64,000 nt of DNA from Govania unica (GCF_027920805.1 NZ_JANWOI010000004.1:1-64000), one strand, 5' to 3'; positions 25,840 through 37,037 are shown, counted from the first letter of the stretch. Made by a program: numbers and translations. The notes: a model not told the origin generated them from the sequence alone.

Positions 25840-25876
25840 AATGTATTTAAATGATAATTATTTAAACCGCAGTCAT

Positions 25877-26764
25877 TCAAATACCATTCTCCCGTTCCTT
25901 TAGAAACCGCTTCACGGCTTCGATGCTTTCCGGGTGGCGGGGCAGATATTGGTGCAGGCTGCGTACGATCAGGCGGTCGGGGCTGCCGTGGGGGAAGACT
26001 TCATGGACGGCGACAATGCCGTCGTCGTCGCCGCGCAGCAGCGGGTTGATGCCTTTGCCGGGGCGGGTGCTGCCGGCGATCAGGCGGTGGCGGCAGGTGA
26101 TGGGGGGCAGTTTGCGGACGTTATTGGCCCTGAGATTCTGCCCGGCTTCGGTGGTGATGAGGCGAAACAATCGGTTGCTATGTAAAAGCCCGGCCATGCG
26201 CGCGCCGCGATTGGGCGTGCCCATCATAACGATGCCGTGGATCTTGATGTGTTGCTGCCAGGGTGCTTCGCGGGCGAGTACCACCCGCATGATCAATCCG
26301 CCCATGCTGTGGGCGACAATGGTCAGGTCGCTGACACCCTCAAGCCGGTTGAGCACGGTCTCGACATCGCTTGCGTGTTCTTCGATACTTTGCCGGGTGC
26401 TTGGGTAGCTGAGGAGAGTGGTGTCATAGCCCGCCTCGTTGAGGGCCCGCCTCATGGGGCCGAAGATGCTGCGAAACCCGCCGAGGCCGCCGATCATCAG
26501 CACGAGATGGCGGCCTTCCAAAACCTGAGGGAGCAGTTCGTCGAGTCGGGCCTGGCAATGAGCGTAGCTGCCCGAGCCGCGTTGCCGGTTGCCCGGATCG
26601 AGCAGGCGGTGGCGTCCGGTGATAAACTGTTCCTGGATGCGCCAGCCTGAGCGCAGCAGCCGATCTACCCAGACTTGCTGCCCGCCCATGGTGCGCACAG
26701 ACAGAGCGCGCAAACGCTCGGTGATGAGCTTTCGCAGCTCGGCGGGTTGGACTGTTCGGGCCAT
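25877..26764 (-). CDS. Alpha/beta hydrolase, lipase-like
   Basis: A 295-residue alpha/beta hydrolase resembling bacterial triacylglycerol lipase/PGAP1-type esterases. It shows an oxyanion segment LVLMIGGLGGFRSIFGP, the nucleophile elbow VAHSMGGLIM and the segment MMGTPNRGA. Candidate acid and histidine residues lie in RGDDDGIVAV and RSLHQYLPRH. The open frame continues far upstream through gpsA sequence. The ATG at 26764 (MARTVQPAELRKL) avoids that overlap and leaves a 100-base divergent promoter region. There is no signal peptide, so it is probably cytoplasmic. Its substrate is unknown. Confidence 0.8.
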   Translation of the reverse strand: MARTVQPAELRKLITERLRALSVRTMGGQQVWVDRLLRSGWRIQEQFITGRHRLLDPGNRQRGSGSYAHCQARLDELLPQVLEGRHLVLMIGGLGGFRSIFGPMRRALNEAGYDTTLLSYPSTRQSIEEHASDVETVLNRLEGVSDLTIVAHSMGGLIMRVVLAREAPWQQHIKIHGIVMMGTPNRGARMAGLLHSNRLFRLITTEAGQNLRANNVRKLPPITCRHRLIAGSTRPGKGINPLLRGDDDGIVAVHEVFPHGSPDRLIVRSLHQYLPRHPESIEAVKRFLKERENGI

Positions 26765-26864
26765 GACCGGTATATGGTGAACTGTACGTGCAAAAACCAG
26801 AGGGCTTGAACTCGGGGGGCGCGGGCGGCATAAACGCCAGGTGATACAAGAAAGCAGGGGTCGG

Positions 26865-27863
26865 ATGGCACAAACAATCGGCGTGGTTGGCGGAGGAGCC
26901 TGGGGCACAGCGCTCGCAACAGTGGCGGCGCGGGCCGGGCATGAGGTGATCCTCTGGGTGCGCGAGCCCGAGGTTGCCGAAGCCATCAACAGTCGGCATG
27001 AAAATAGCCTCTTCCTGCCGGGCGTGATCCTGCCGGACAGCATCCGTGCCTCAACCGATCCGCAGACCCTTGGTGCCGCCGACATTCTGTTATTGGTGGC
27101 GCCGGCTCAGCATATGCGCGGGGTTCTGACCATTCTTGCGCCGCATCTGAAGTCGGGTGCGCCCGTTGTGGTCTGCGCCAAGGGCATCGAGGAGTCGACG
27201 GGCGCACTGATGAGCGAAGTGACGTCGGAAATCCTGCCGAGTCATCCGCTTGCCGTGCTGTCAGGGCCGACCTTCGCTGCCGAAGTGGCGCGCGGCCAAC
27301 CGGCAGCAGTGACGCTCGCGTCGAAATATCAGACTGTGATCGCCCGCATTACCGAGGCGCTCGGCCAGCCGACTTTCCGTCCCTATGGCTCAACCGATGT
27401 GGTGGGCGCGGAAATCGGCGGTGCGGTTAAGAATGTCATCGCCATCGCGGCCGGGATCGTGGATGGCTGCGAGCTTGGGGAAAATGCCCGGGCCGCTGTG
27501 ATCACCCGTGGCATGGCGGAAATCCTCAGATTCGCCCAAAGTAGGGGTGCCGAGCGGGAGACCATGCTGGGCTTGTGTGGCCTTGGCGACATGATCCTGA
27601 CCTGTGGCAGCCCGCAATCGCGGAATATGTCGCTCGGGCGGGATCTTGGCCGAGGCCGCAGCCTGGCCGATATTCTCGGCGAACGGAAATCGGTGGCCGA
27701 GGGGGTTTATACCGCCCGCGTGCTGGCGAACATTGCCCGCGAGCGCGGCATCGACATGCCCATCGTGCAGGCGGTGGCCGCCATCCTGCACGAGGGCCAA
27801 AGCGTCCAGGATGCCATCGAAGATTTGTTGCAACGGCCATTTCGTCCCGAATTACAGGGCTGA
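26865..27863 (+). CDS. gpsA: NAD(P)-dependent glycerol-3-phosphate dehydrogenase
   Basis: A 332-residue enzyme that reduces dihydroxyacetone phosphate to sn-glycerol 3-phosphate for phospholipid synthesis. It has the N-terminal dinucleotide fold IGVVGGGAWGTALA, the catalytic-lysine region GGAVKNVIAIAAGI and the substrate segment GLGDMILTCGSPQSRN. The ATG at 26865 follows AGGGG; a GTG eight codons earlier lacks this. It leads a run of same-strand genes with short gaps up to the PhzF gene. In alphaproteobacteria gpsA commonly neighbours tsaD and a YciI gene, as here. Confidence 0.96.
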   Translation: MAQTIGVVGGGAWGTALATVAARAGHEVILWVREPEVAEAINSRHENSLFLPGVILPDSIRASTDPQTLGAADILLLVAPAQHMRGVLTILAPHLKSGAPVVVCAKGIEESTGALMSEVTSEILPSHPLAVLSGPTFAAEVARGQPAAVTLASKYQTVIARITEALGQPTFRPYGSTDVVGAEIGGAVKNVIAIAAGIVDGCELGENARAAVITRGMAEILRFAQSRGAERETMLGLCGLGDMILTCGSPQSRNMSLGRDLGRGRSLADILGERKSVAEGVYTARVLANIARERGIDMPIVQAVAAILHEGQSVQDAIEDLLQRPFRPELQG

Positions 27864-27877
27864 GGTAAGGGAACATC

Positions 27878-28183
27878 ATGAGCAAATTATTTGTCATCAT
27901 CGCCATCGACAATCCGGATTCACTGGCCTTGCGGCAGGCCACCCGCGCTGCCCATCTCGATCATGCGCGCTCGATCGGGGACAGGATGAAATATGGCGGG
28001 CCGTTCCTGACCGACAGCGACACGCCGGAACCGCGCGGCAGCCTGTTGATCCTTGAGGCCGATGATCTCGCCGCCGCCAAAGCTTTTGCTGCCGCCGACC
28101 CCTATGCCGAGGCCGGGCTTTTTGCCTCCGTCCGGGTCGAGCCGGTGGGCGCGGTGCTTGGCAGCTGGCTCGGCGCTGCGTGA
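27878..28183 (+). CDS. YciI family protein
   Basis: A 101-residue ferredoxin-like-fold protein. It has the family pattern of an N-terminal strand FVIIAIDNPDSL, a conserved histidine in RAAHLDHARS, GGPF, and an aspartate in AADPYAEAGLF. YciI-like proteins are small enzymes or accessory proteins of mostly unknown activity. It starts 14 bases after gpsA, and its end overlaps the GTG of the Rieske gene. Confidence 0.9.
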   Translation: MSKLFVIIAIDNPDSLALRQATRAAHLDHARSIGDRMKYGGPFLTDSDTPEPRGSLLILEADDLAAAKAFAAADPYAEAGLFASVRVEPVGAVLGSWLGAA

Positions 28184-28569
28184 GCTCAAAACCGCGTCCC
28201 GCGCCGCGTGATCTCGGCACTGTGCCCGGCGCCCCGTCCAAGGGGGCGCTGTTGTGCCGTGTGGATGAGATCGAGGATAACGGGTCGCGGGCCTTCACCT
28301 TCAGTGAGGGCGACAAGCGCTTCGAGATGTTTCTGCATCGGCTGGGGGAGACCGTCGTTGCTTATGAAAACAGCTGCCCGCATCTCTATCTGCCGCTCGA
28401 CTGGCAGCCGGGGCGGTTTCTGAGTGCGGCGGGGGATGAGTTCATCTGCTCAAGCCATGGCGCGCGGTTTCGGCCCCTGGACGGATTTTGCACCCTTGGT
28501 CCCTGTGCCGGAGCCTGGTTGCGCGGCGTCTTGATCCATGTGGAAAATGGTGAAATTCGTGTGGCGTAA
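28180..28569 (+). CDS. Small Rieske [2Fe-2S] protein
   Basis: A 129-residue stand-alone Rieske domain with both cluster-binding boxes, CPH (Cys66, His68) and CSSH (Cys90, His93). The start is a GTG overlapping the YciI stop as GTGA. There is no membrane anchor and no oxygenase partner nearby, so it is more like a soluble ferredoxin-type electron carrier than a respiratory Rieske subunit. It is probably co-transcribed with gpsA and the YciI gene. Its partner enzyme is unknown. Confidence 0.88.
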   Translation: MSSKPRPAPRDLGTVPGAPSKGALLCRVDEIEDNGSRAFTFSEGDKRFEMFLHRLGETVVAYENSCPHLYLPLDWQPGRFLSAAGDEFICSSHGARFRPLDGFCTLGPCAGAWLRGVLIHVENGEIRVA

Positions 28570-28632
28570 TGCCCTGTTTTGTTTCTATGATCGCTCCAGT
28601 TCATCCTAAAAATCCTGAGGACCGCGACTGTC

Positions 28633-30582
<1,950 letters not shown>

Positions 30583-30585
30583 GCC

Positions 30586-31200
30586 ATGAGCTATCTGATG
30601 ACAGGCCCTGTGAGCGGAGCCAGCAGATTGTTGCTGGCTCATGGCGCCGGTGCGCCCATGGACAGCCGGTTCATGGAGGCCTTTGCCGAGGGGCTTGGCA
30701 CGCGCGGGGTGGCGGTGCTGCGGTTTGAATTTCCCTATATGACGGCGCGGCGGGAGACCGGTAACAAGCGTCCGCCCGATCGTGCGCCGGTTTTGCTTGA
30801 GTGCTTCAGGCGGGCCATTGCGGACTGCGGTCCGGCGGCGCGGCTGGTGATCGGCGGCAAGTCCATGGGCGGGCGCGTGGCCTCCATGCTGGCTGATGAG
30901 GCGGGGGTCGCGGGGCTGGTCTGTCTCGGCTATCCCTTTCAACCGCCGGGCAAGTCCGACAGCAACCGCACCGCGCATCTCAAGGGGCTGCGGACGCCGG
31001 GGCTGATTGTTCAGGGCACGCGCGATCCTTTCGGCGGACGGGCTCAGGTTCTGGGTTATGACCTCGCGCCGTCCCTTGAGCTCGGCTGGATTGAGGACGG
31101 TGACCATGACCTCAGTCCGCGCAAATCTTCGGGCCGCACAGAGACCGAGACATGGGCCCAAGCTATGGATATGATTGCCGCATTCATAATAAGGATCTGA
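30586..31200 (+). CDS. KANL3/Tex30-type alpha/beta hydrolase
   Basis: A 204-residue compact alpha/beta hydrolase of the COG3571 (dienelactone-hydrolase-like) type. It has an oxyanion segment LLLAHGAGAPMDS, the nucleophile elbow GGKSMGGRVASML and a predicted His in EDGDHDLSPRKSSG, all typical of the family. The ATG lies three bases after the acs stop, so it is co-transcribed and probably coupled. The substrate is unknown; many members have no assigned activity. Confidence 0.85.
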   Translation: MSYLMTGPVSGASRLLLAHGAGAPMDSRFMEAFAEGLGTRGVAVLRFEFPYMTARRETGNKRPPDRAPVLLECFRRAIADCGPAARLVIGGKSMGGRVASMLADEAGVAGLVCLGYPFQPPGKSDSNRTAHLKGLRTPGLIVQGTRDPFGGRAQVLGYDLAPSLELGWIEDGDHDLSPRKSSGRTETETWAQAMDMIAAFIIRI

Positions 31201-31201
31201 C

Positions 31202-31996
31202 ATGGACTCAGCGATTTATCAGGTCGATGCCTTTGCCGACCGTCGTTTTGCCGGAAACCCCGCCGCCGTCATGCCCTTTGATGCCTGGCCCGGGGATGAG
31301 CTGTTGCAGGCCCTCGCGGGGGAAAACAATCTGGCCGAGACGGCCTTTTTTGTGGCGAGCCCGGCCGAGGACGCGGATTATGATCTGCGCTGGTTCACCC
31401 CGAAGGCTGAGGTTGATCTTTGTGGCCATGCGACGCTCGCATCGGCGCATATTTTGTTCACGGAACTCGGGTTCACGGGTGAGCTTGTGCGTTTCCAGAC
31501 CAAAAGCGGCATCCTCACCGTGCGCCGGGAGGATGACCGGCTGGTGATGGATTTTCCAGCCCGCCCACCGCGTCCGGCGTTGTATGACGAGGCGGTGGCG
31601 ACGGCCCTTGGCATCCGGCCCCGCTTGTTCGTGAAAGCGCGCGATCTGATCGCGGTTTATGAGGATGCGGCCGATGTGGCGGCGCTCCGTCCCGATATGC
31701 GGGCCTTGACGCGCTCCAAGCATTTCGCGGTGGTGGCGACGGCTCCGGGGGACGGTGAATTTGATTTCGTCAGCCGCTTTTTCGCTCCGGCGATCGGGGT
31801 CGATGAGGACCCGGTGACGGGCTCGGCTCATGCGGAATTGTTCCCCTATTGGGGGCAGATGCAGAAAAAAACGGAAATGACTGCCCGGCAGATTTCCGCT
31901 CGTGGCGGCACGGTCTGGGGTAAATTGATTGCGGGCGGCCGGGTTGAAATCGCCGGGGAAGCGGTGACGTTCTTCCGCGGACGGGCGGAGGTTTGA
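31202..31996 (+). CDS. PhzF-family isomerase-like protein
   Basis: A 264-residue protein with the duplicated diaminopimelate-epimerase-like fold of PhzF. The predicted catalytic Glu46 is in ENNLAETAFF, and the paired motifs GNPAAV, DLCGHATLASAH and DEDPVTGSAHA are intact. PhzF proteins catalyse small-molecule isomerisations; there are no phenazine genes here, so this is a housekeeping or detoxification paralogue of unknown substrate. It starts one base after the hydrolase stop and ends the gpsA-led gene run. Confidence 0.9.
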   Translation: MDSAIYQVDAFADRRFAGNPAAVMPFDAWPGDELLQALAGENNLAETAFFVASPAEDADYDLRWFTPKAEVDLCGHATLASAHILFTELGFTGELVRFQTKSGILTVRREDDRLVMDFPARPPRPALYDEAVATALGIRPRLFVKARDLIAVYEDAADVAALRPDMRALTRSKHFAVVATAPGDGEFDFVSRFFAPAIGVDEDPVTGSAHAELFPYWGQMQKKTEMTARQISARGGTVWGKLIAGGRVEIAGEAVTFFRGRAEV

Positions 31997-32031
31997 GGTC
32001 AGGCCTCCGGGTTCTGCTTACCGCTGGCACC

Positions 32032-32150
32032 ATGGATACGCGGGTCAAGCCCGCGTATGACAGATGTTTGGGCCTGCGGTGACTGAAACCCAAAACCCTG
32101 TCATTGAACATCAAAACCCTGTCATTGCCGGGCTTGACCCGGCAATCCAT
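32032..32150. repeat. Family A half-element and a full A arm (A3, A4)
   Basis: A3 (32032-32061) is the ATGGATACGCGGGTCAAGCC... arm, and A4 (32121-32150) is a GTCATTGCCGGGCTTGACCC... arm. Their order is opposite to other pairs, with a 59-base spacer. The pair fills the gap between the convergent PhzF and metalloprotease genes. Confidence 0.82.
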
Positions 32151-32157
32151 CTTGCCG

Positions 32158-32853
32158 TCACCCGATCCGCTGCAGGCTCGCGCCGTAGCGTTTGAGCCAG
32201 GCTCGGGGGCGGCTGTGGGGGCCGTAGAGGGTTTCGACTTCGGCCCAGAAGCGCGGCGAATGGTTCATCTCGATAAGATGGGCGACCTCATGGGCGATGA
32301 CGTAATCGACCACGGTTTCGGGCGCGCAGATGAGCCGCCAGGAAAAGGACAGGACGCCATCCGAGGTGCAGCTGCCCCAGCGGCTTTTCTGGTCGCCGAT
32401 GCGGATTTGCTGTAGCGGGCGGTTGGCTTTGCTGGCCATGGCGCGGGTTTTCGGGCCGATCAGATCGGCGGCGAACTGGCGCAGAAAACGGCGTACCCGG
32501 TTCGGCAGTTCGCTGAGTTCCCCGCCCAAGGTCAATGTGCCGGCCGTCGGGTCATACTGTGGCCTGCGGCCTGCGGCCGGGTCATGGCGGATGGTGATGT
32601 CGGTGCCGAGAATGGGCACCACGCTGCCCGCCGTGAGCGCGGTTGAGGGCGGCAGCGCCGCGCGGGCACGGGCGATCCAGCCTTCATGACGGGCGACGAA
32701 GGCGTGGCCTTCGGCCAGCGGCACCCGCCAGGGCAGGGTGAGGACGGCAGCGCCGGTGCGCGGATCGACCCGGAGCAGCAACCGCTTCGCCTGACGCGAG
32801 CGGCGCACGACAAGATCAGGGCTGTCAGGGTTTGTGGGGCTTGAGGATGTCAA
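32158..32853 (-). CDS. YgjP/DUF45-type zinc metalloprotease
   Basis: A 231-residue member of the DUF45 (YgjP, SprT-like) family. The zinc motif [16 protein letters not shown] gives the HExxH pair and a third histidine, and the family segment [20 protein letters not shown] is intact. The start is a TTG at 32853, seven bases from GGAGGAT, so the gene overlaps the YcgN gene by 29 bases and is probably coupled to it. Cellular role unknown. The stop lies seven bases from a family A repeat. Confidence 0.87.
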   Translation of the reverse strand: MTSSSPTNPDSPDLVVRRSRQAKRLLLRVDPRTGAAVLTLPWRVPLAEGHAFVARHEGWIARARAALPPSTALTAGSVVPILGTDITIRHDPAAGRRPQYDPTAGTLTLGGELSELPNRVRRFLRQFAADLIGPKTRAMASKANRPLQQIRIGDQKSRWGSCTSDGVLSFSWRLICAPETVVDYVIAHEVAHLIEMNHSPRFWAEVETLYGPHSRPRAWLKRYGASLQRIG

Positions 32854-33280
32854 TGATATGATCCTCCAGATCGCCGGCCTGACGTTCGGAAATGACCTGG
32901 CCGCGCACAGAAATTCCGGCTTCGATCACCGTGTCGGGGGTGCCTGAGACAAGGGGATGCCACCAGTCGAGGTCCTTGCCCTCGGCCAGCAGACGATAGG
33001 CACAGGTTTCCGGCATCCAGTAGAGTTCCGGGATGCGGTCCGGTGTCATGACCACGCAATCTGGCACGAGCCGCGCGCGCTCGGTATAGCGGGTGCAGCG
33101 GCAGGTGCCGAGATCGAACAGGCGGCAGACCACATTGGTGATGGCGATTTCGCCGCTGTCTTCATCTTCAAGCTTATGGAGGCAGCAACGACCGCAGCCG
33201 TCACAGAGCGATTCCCACTCCGCCGTCGTCATGGCGTTGAGCGGTTTTTCTTTCCAGAAAGGGGTCTCCGGGCTGCTCAT
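32825..33280 (-). CDS. YcgN-type cysteine-cluster protein (UPF0260)
   Basis: A 151-residue protein with the spaced cysteine clusters of the YcgN/UPF0260 family: [11 protein letters not shown] near residue 26, then [14 protein letters not shown], with further cysteines in VPDCVVM and ETCAYRLL. This pattern suggests a metal or iron-sulfur centre. Its ATG overlaps the stop of the Sco gene as ATGA, so sco, ycgN and the DUF45 gene form one unit. Function is unknown. Confidence 0.9.
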   Translation of the reverse strand: MSSPETPFWKEKPLNAMTTAEWESLCDGCGRCCLHKLEDEDSGEIAITNVVCRLFDLGTCRCTRYTERARLVPDCVVMTPDRIPELYWMPETCAYRLLAEGKDLDWWHPLVSGTPDTVIEAGISVRGQVISERQAGDLEDHIIDILKPHKP

Positions 33281-33882
33281 CCGACGATATCTTGCAGTTT
33301 TTTCGCCATCATTTCGGGGCTCACACCGGCGGAGAAATGGGCGACATACTGGCCTTTCGGCCCCATGACAAAGACGATGGCGCTGTGATCCATCAGGTAT
33401 TCTGTCTCGGTTCCCTCAACGGATTTCTGATAATAGACCCGGTAAGCACGGCTTGCGGCCTTGATTTCGTCTTCCGTACCAGTGAGGCCGATCAGCTTGG
33501 GCGAGAAGTTCTGCACGAACTCCGCCATGACCGGCACCGTGTCGCGGGTTGGGTCGACGGTGATGAAAATCGGCTGCACCTTGGCGGCGATGTTTTTCGG
33601 CAGCAGATCCATGGCTTCGGTCATGCTGCTCAATTCCATGGGGCAGACATCCGGGCAGAAGGTATAGCCGAAGAACACCAGCATATAGCGGCCGCGAAAA
33701 TCCTGATCGGTCACGCGTTTGCCGGTCTGATCCACAAGCGAGAACGGACCGCCGACAAGGGCGGTGCCTCCCGGCGGTTCGTCACCGGCGGGGTTCGGCG
33801 TGAGTTTCCAGGCCAGCAGGCCTCCCACCAGCAGGATGGCGGCAACAATCAGGGGCAGATAGCGCGACGAGGATGTGGACAC
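33277..33882 (-). CDS. SCO1/SenC copper chaperone
   Basis: A 201-residue membrane-anchored thioredoxin-fold protein that delivers copper to the CuA site of cytochrome oxidases and may act as a thiol reductant. It has one N-terminal helix (about 8-26), the copper motif FCPDVCP (Cys76, Cys80) and the conserved histidine in [10 protein letters not shown]. It starts a three-gene operon with the YcgN and DUF45 genes. A cbb3 oxidase has no CuA, so this protein probably serves an aa3-type oxidase encoded elsewhere, or supplies copper more generally. Confidence 0.93.
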   Translation of the reverse strand: MSTSSSRYLPLIVAAILLVGGLLAWKLTPNPAGDEPPGGTALVGGPFSLVDQTGKRVTDQDFRGRYMLVFFGYTFCPDVCPMELSSMTEAMDLLPKNIAAKVQPIFITVDPTRDTVPVMAEFVQNFSPKLIGLTGTEDEIKAASRAYRVYYQKSVEGTETEYLMDHSAIVFVMGPKGQYVAHFSAGVSPEMMAKKLQDIVG

Positions 33883-34045
33883 AGAACGTTACCTTGGCAG
33901 AATTCAGAAGGATTAATCCGGGCGAGGATTTGTCAAGCTCTCCCGAACCCCTTATATATGGAACCCGCCGAACTCGCAAACATCGCCCCAAGTCGGGCCC
34001 CCCTCATAGAGTTTGCGGTCGAACGACACAGGAGAGCGACGGTTG

Positions 34046-34606
34046 ATGCGAGTGATCTATCGGGTAACGGCGGCCTTGGCCGTGTGCAGTATTCTGTTTC
34101 TGAGCCAGGGTGCGATGGCGCAGTTCTCGCCCTCCTATGAATTGATCCAGGGCTTGAAGAAGCGCGATTTTTACAAGATCAAGACCAGTGTCCTCAAAGG
34201 CGGCAACGTCAATGCCCGCGACGACGATGGTGTGCCGGCCCTGTCCATGGCGGTGGATATCGGCGATGCGTCGATCGTCAAGTTCCTGCTTGAGCAGGGC
34301 GCTTTTGTCGATATGAACGATGAGAAGAAAACCACGCCTCTGATGCGCGCGGCGGCCAATGGCGACAAAATGTCGGCGGCGGTGCTGTTATATTACAAGG
34401 CCAATCCCAACACCGGCGACAGCCTCGGCGAGACGCCGCTCATGAAGGCGTCCCGGGCCGGGAATGAGGAGCTGGTGAAGCTCCTGATCGACAGCGGGGC
34501 CGAGGTCAATGTCGAGGACAACACCGGCCACACTGCCCTCGAATACGCCCAACGCGCTCGCAAACGGGCCGTGGAAGCCGTGCTCAAGAAAGCCGGCGCG
34601 GAATAG
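34046..34606 (+). CDS. Exported ankyrin-repeat protein
   Basis: A 186-residue protein with a signal peptide (VTAALAVCSILFLSQGAMAQ) and about four ankyrin repeats, visible in segments such as DGVPALSMAVDIGDASIVKF, KTTPLMRAAANGDKM and GETPLMKASRAGNEELVKLL. The ATG at 34046 follows AGGAGAG by about nine bases. It is divergent from sco across 163 bases. Periplasmic ankyrin proteins usually act as binding scaffolds; the partner is unknown. Confidence 0.88.
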   Translation: MRVIYRVTAALAVCSILFLSQGAMAQFSPSYELIQGLKKRDFYKIKTSVLKGGNVNARDDDGVPALSMAVDIGDASIVKFLLEQGAFVDMNDEKKTTPLMRAAANGDKMSAAVLLYYKANPNTGDSLGETPLMKASRAGNEELVKLLIDSGAEVNVEDNTGHTALEYAQRARKRAVEAVLKKAGAE

Positions 34607-34911
34607 AGCGGCTGGTCGTTGGGATGTCCACACCAAACTGTCATTGCCGGGCTTGACCCGGCAATTCATTTCGCCGCCGTGCTGCCCGGCCATGGATTAC
34701 CGGGTCAAGCCCGGTAATGACAATGAGTGGGTGTGCTGGTGGTTTGAGCTCAGTCCGGCATGACGAGAGTGATGGGGTTCTACAGAAACCTTGGATTGCC
34801 GGGCTTGACCCGGCAATCCATTTCGCCGCCGTGCTGCCCAATCATGGATTACCGGGTCAAGCCCGGTAATGACAGTTCGGTGTGAGGGGCTGGCTTTAAA
34901 TTAGGTCGTGT
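34607..34911. other. Spacer made of two family A pairs
   Basis: About 305 bases between convergent genes, filled mainly by two A pairs (A5 and A6). No gene and no clear U-tailed terminator was seen; the repeat hairpins may end transcription from both sides. Confidence 0.65.
34640..34873. repeat. Two family A palindromic pairs (A5, A6)
   Basis: A5 has arms at 34640-34669 and 34692-34721. A6 has arms at about 34793-34821 and 34844-34873. Both pairs share the same inner spacer type (TTCGCCGCCGTGCTGCCC), so they look like a local duplication of one pair with period about 152 bases. Confidence 0.83.
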
Positions 34912-36150
34912 TCACACCCGGGTCGTGGCTTCGATCTGGGGGCCCTGGAACAGCAAAAGGCCGTAACGCTGCCCGAAGGCCAGGGCTTCGGGGCTGCTGC
35001 AGTCTGACAGCAACACCTTGGTGGCGCCGGTTCGGCGCACGGATTCCCGGAGGGCGGCGCCCCAGTCGCTTCTGATGCCGCCGATCAACAGCGGCGTCCA
35101 TGAAATCTTGTGGAAATGGATTTCAAGCAATGACGGGTTCATCATGGCGAAAAGATGCGGGTTCCAGCTGGACAGGCAGAGCTTGTGGCCAAGTCCGATG
35201 ATGCGGTCACGGGCGGCCAGAAAGCGCGCCGGGTCCCGTAAAAAGTCCTGGGCGGTGAATTCAAACACCACGCTGCCGCGGGTCAGCTGCCGGTAGGCTT
35301 TGGTGAAATCCTGAAATTCCGTGCTGTCCACCGTTTCGACCAGAACAGGCAGGCTGAAGGCGGTTGGCAGCGGGCTTGTGGTGATGAGCTCGGCGATGAT
35401 TTTTTCATCCAGATGATCGCTAAGCGCCCGCAACAGCCAGCGATCGTTCGGCAGCGTGCGTCCGCTTCGGACCATCACGCGGAGACTGTCGACCCGCACA
35501 TGAAGTTCCGTCAGGATCGGCGTTGCCAGTCCGTCCCGGCTGAGAGCCGAGACCGTTGCCGGTGAGATGTTACGGGCAAGGGCGCTCGCATCCTCGCGGG
35601 GGGCGGATCTTAAGGGCGGCAGGGGATAGGAGTTGACAAGCGGCAGGGCGGCAAAGGACACAACGGCTGGATCTATGTCATCCGCATCCGGAAGGCTGTC
35701 GAGCATGCGGTCCGCGCAGGCGAGAAAGGCGTCGGCCTCCTGCTCCAGATCGTAAAAGGTGCAGAAGTCGTCCGTACCCGCAGCACTCCGCACGCCACTG
35801 TCGAGCAGGCGATAGGCCGGATCGTCGCGAAAAAGATGCCGCACCTTGAGCACGGCTTCATCGAGGGCGGCAAAGCTCAGACCCTTGGCGACCAGGATGA
35901 TGTCATGATTGGCCAGGCGGAACAGCCGGCCTTCGAACTTGCGCACGAGCGGGCCGAGCGCCTCCACGGCCTGACGCAAGTCATGGGCATGGAGCCGGTA
36001 CCGGCTCAGCCGCGACAGATGCAGATGTATGGCGCGGCGACCCTTGCGATGAATGCGCAGACTGCGGGCGAGATCGGCCAGAAGCTCTTCCTGGGCGGGC
36101 AATTGTCCGGGGGGCGTGGGTTTGCGGCTTTTGAGCATGGCGTCTGGCAA
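34912..36150 (-). CDS. Degenerate EAL-domain protein, predicted c-di-GMP reader
   Basis: A 412-residue soluble protein. The C-terminal half follows the order of an EAL domain: a segment like VVFEFTAQDFLRDP where the family has the LEITE strand, then GLGHKLCLSSWNPHLFAMMN in place of the DDFGTG region, and LLSDCSSPEALAFGQRYGL...FQGPQIE matching the end of the fold. The EAL signature itself and the usual Asp and Lys metal-site residues are absent, so hydrolysis is unlikely. The N-terminal half is unassigned. A TTG start four bases from AAGGAG is assumed; an ATG lies four codons in. It lies 44 bases downstream of the LapG-like gene in the same direction. Confidence 0.65.
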   Translation of the reverse strand: MPDAMLKSRKPTPPGQLPAQEELLADLARSLRIHRKGRRAIHLHLSRLSRYRLHAHDLRQAVEALGPLVRKFEGRLFRLANHDIILVAKGLSFAALDEAVLKVRHLFRDDPAYRLLDSGVRSAAGTDDFCTFYDLEQEADAFLACADRMLDSLPDADDIDPAVVSFAALPLVNSYPLPPLRSAPREDASALARNISPATVSALSRDGLATPILTELHVRVDSLRVMVRSGRTLPNDRWLLRALSDHLDEKIIAELITTSPLPTAFSLPVLVETVDSTEFQDFTKAYRQLTRGSVVFEFTAQDFLRDPARFLAARDRIIGLGHKLCLSSWNPHLFAMMNPSLLEIHFHKISWTPLLIGGIRSDWGAALRESVRRTGATKVLLSDCSSPEALAFGQRYGLLLFQGPQIEATTRV

Positions 36151-36194
36151 TTATCTCCTTGCGAGGAGGGTGCCATGGGCGGATTGCGAAAGGG

Positions 36195-36899
36195 TTAATT
36201 CACCGGATTGCGATGGTACCACCAGGCACTTTCATTAATCGAATAGATCGGTTTGTAATGAAGGATGCTTGAGGCCTTGACCGGCCCCGGCAGCTGATTG
36301 TCGAGAATAAGCGGAACGCCCTTGTCGGCCCCGGCTTCATAGACTGCGAGCACGGCATGGGGGGTTTTAAGGTTCATATCCTCGACAATGACGATGCGCA
36401 TGCTGTCGGCCGGGACCCCAAGCGCTTTCAGCGAGAAATATTTGGCGATGGCATAGTCCTCGCAATCGCCGTCCTTCTGCATGAATTCGCGCGTGGTGGC
36501 CCAGTAATCGGGCACGCCCCAATTGACCATGTCGGTCACATAGGGGGCGAGATTCATGAAATGATTGATGGCCACGATCTGTTCAGAGCGCGGTCGGCCG
36601 GCAAGCTTGCTCAGCAGATCCTTCAGGTCATCCTGACGGCAGCGCATGGTGGCGCTCAGGCGGCAGGGCTGCTTGAGGTCGCGGCGGCTTTCTTCCCACT
36701 GATAGCGGGCGAGCATGTCGGTCCATTTTTGAAATGCCGTGAGGTTTTCGCCGCGCGTCTCGAGCGTGCCGAACAATCCCGGGGCTGCGGCCAGAGCGGG
36801 CGTGGCGCAAAGGAGTGCGGGCGTGACGCAGAGGAGTGCGAGCGCGAGCAGCGTCGCTGCCAGCGATATGCGCGCTTCCTCCCTGCCCGTGGCCTGCAC
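36195..36899 (-). CDS. LapG-type periplasmic transglutaminase-like cysteine protease
   Basis: A 234-residue bacterial transglutaminase-like cysteine protease (BTLCP, LapG family). The Cys-His-Asp triad is visible: Cys146 in DGDCEDYAIAKY, His181 in TPHAVLAVY and Asp200 in LILDNQ. Asp145 and Glu147 flank the cysteine, matching the calcium-binding pair of LapG. A signal peptide (SLAATLLALALLCVTPALL...) sends it to the periplasm. The GTG start at 36899 is preceded by GGAGG with a six-base gap. Known LapG enzymes cut large surface adhesins when c-di-GMP is low. The neighbours are two degenerate c-di-GMP-type proteins. No LapA-like adhesin is in the window. Confidence 0.85.
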   Translation of the reverse strand: MQATGREEARISLAATLLALALLCVTPALLCATPALAAAPGLFGTLETRGENLTAFQKWTDMLARYQWEESRRDLKQPCRLSATMRCRQDDLKDLLSKLAGRPRSEQIVAINHFMNLAPYVTDMVNWGVPDYWATTREFMQKDGDCEDYAIAKYFSLKALGVPADSMRIVIVEDMNLKTPHAVLAVYEAGADKGVPLILDNQLPGPVKASSILHYKPIYSINESAWWYHRNPVN

Positions 36900-37037
36900 T
36901 TTGATCCTCCGGCTAATTTGCCTGCTATGGATGACAGTCTGTAAGCCATTCTTAACGCTCTTGATTGCGCATAGACATAGCATCGTGAATGGGCATAGTC
37001 TCGGAAAACTGCGGTTGGGTCAGAGGATTACGGGATT

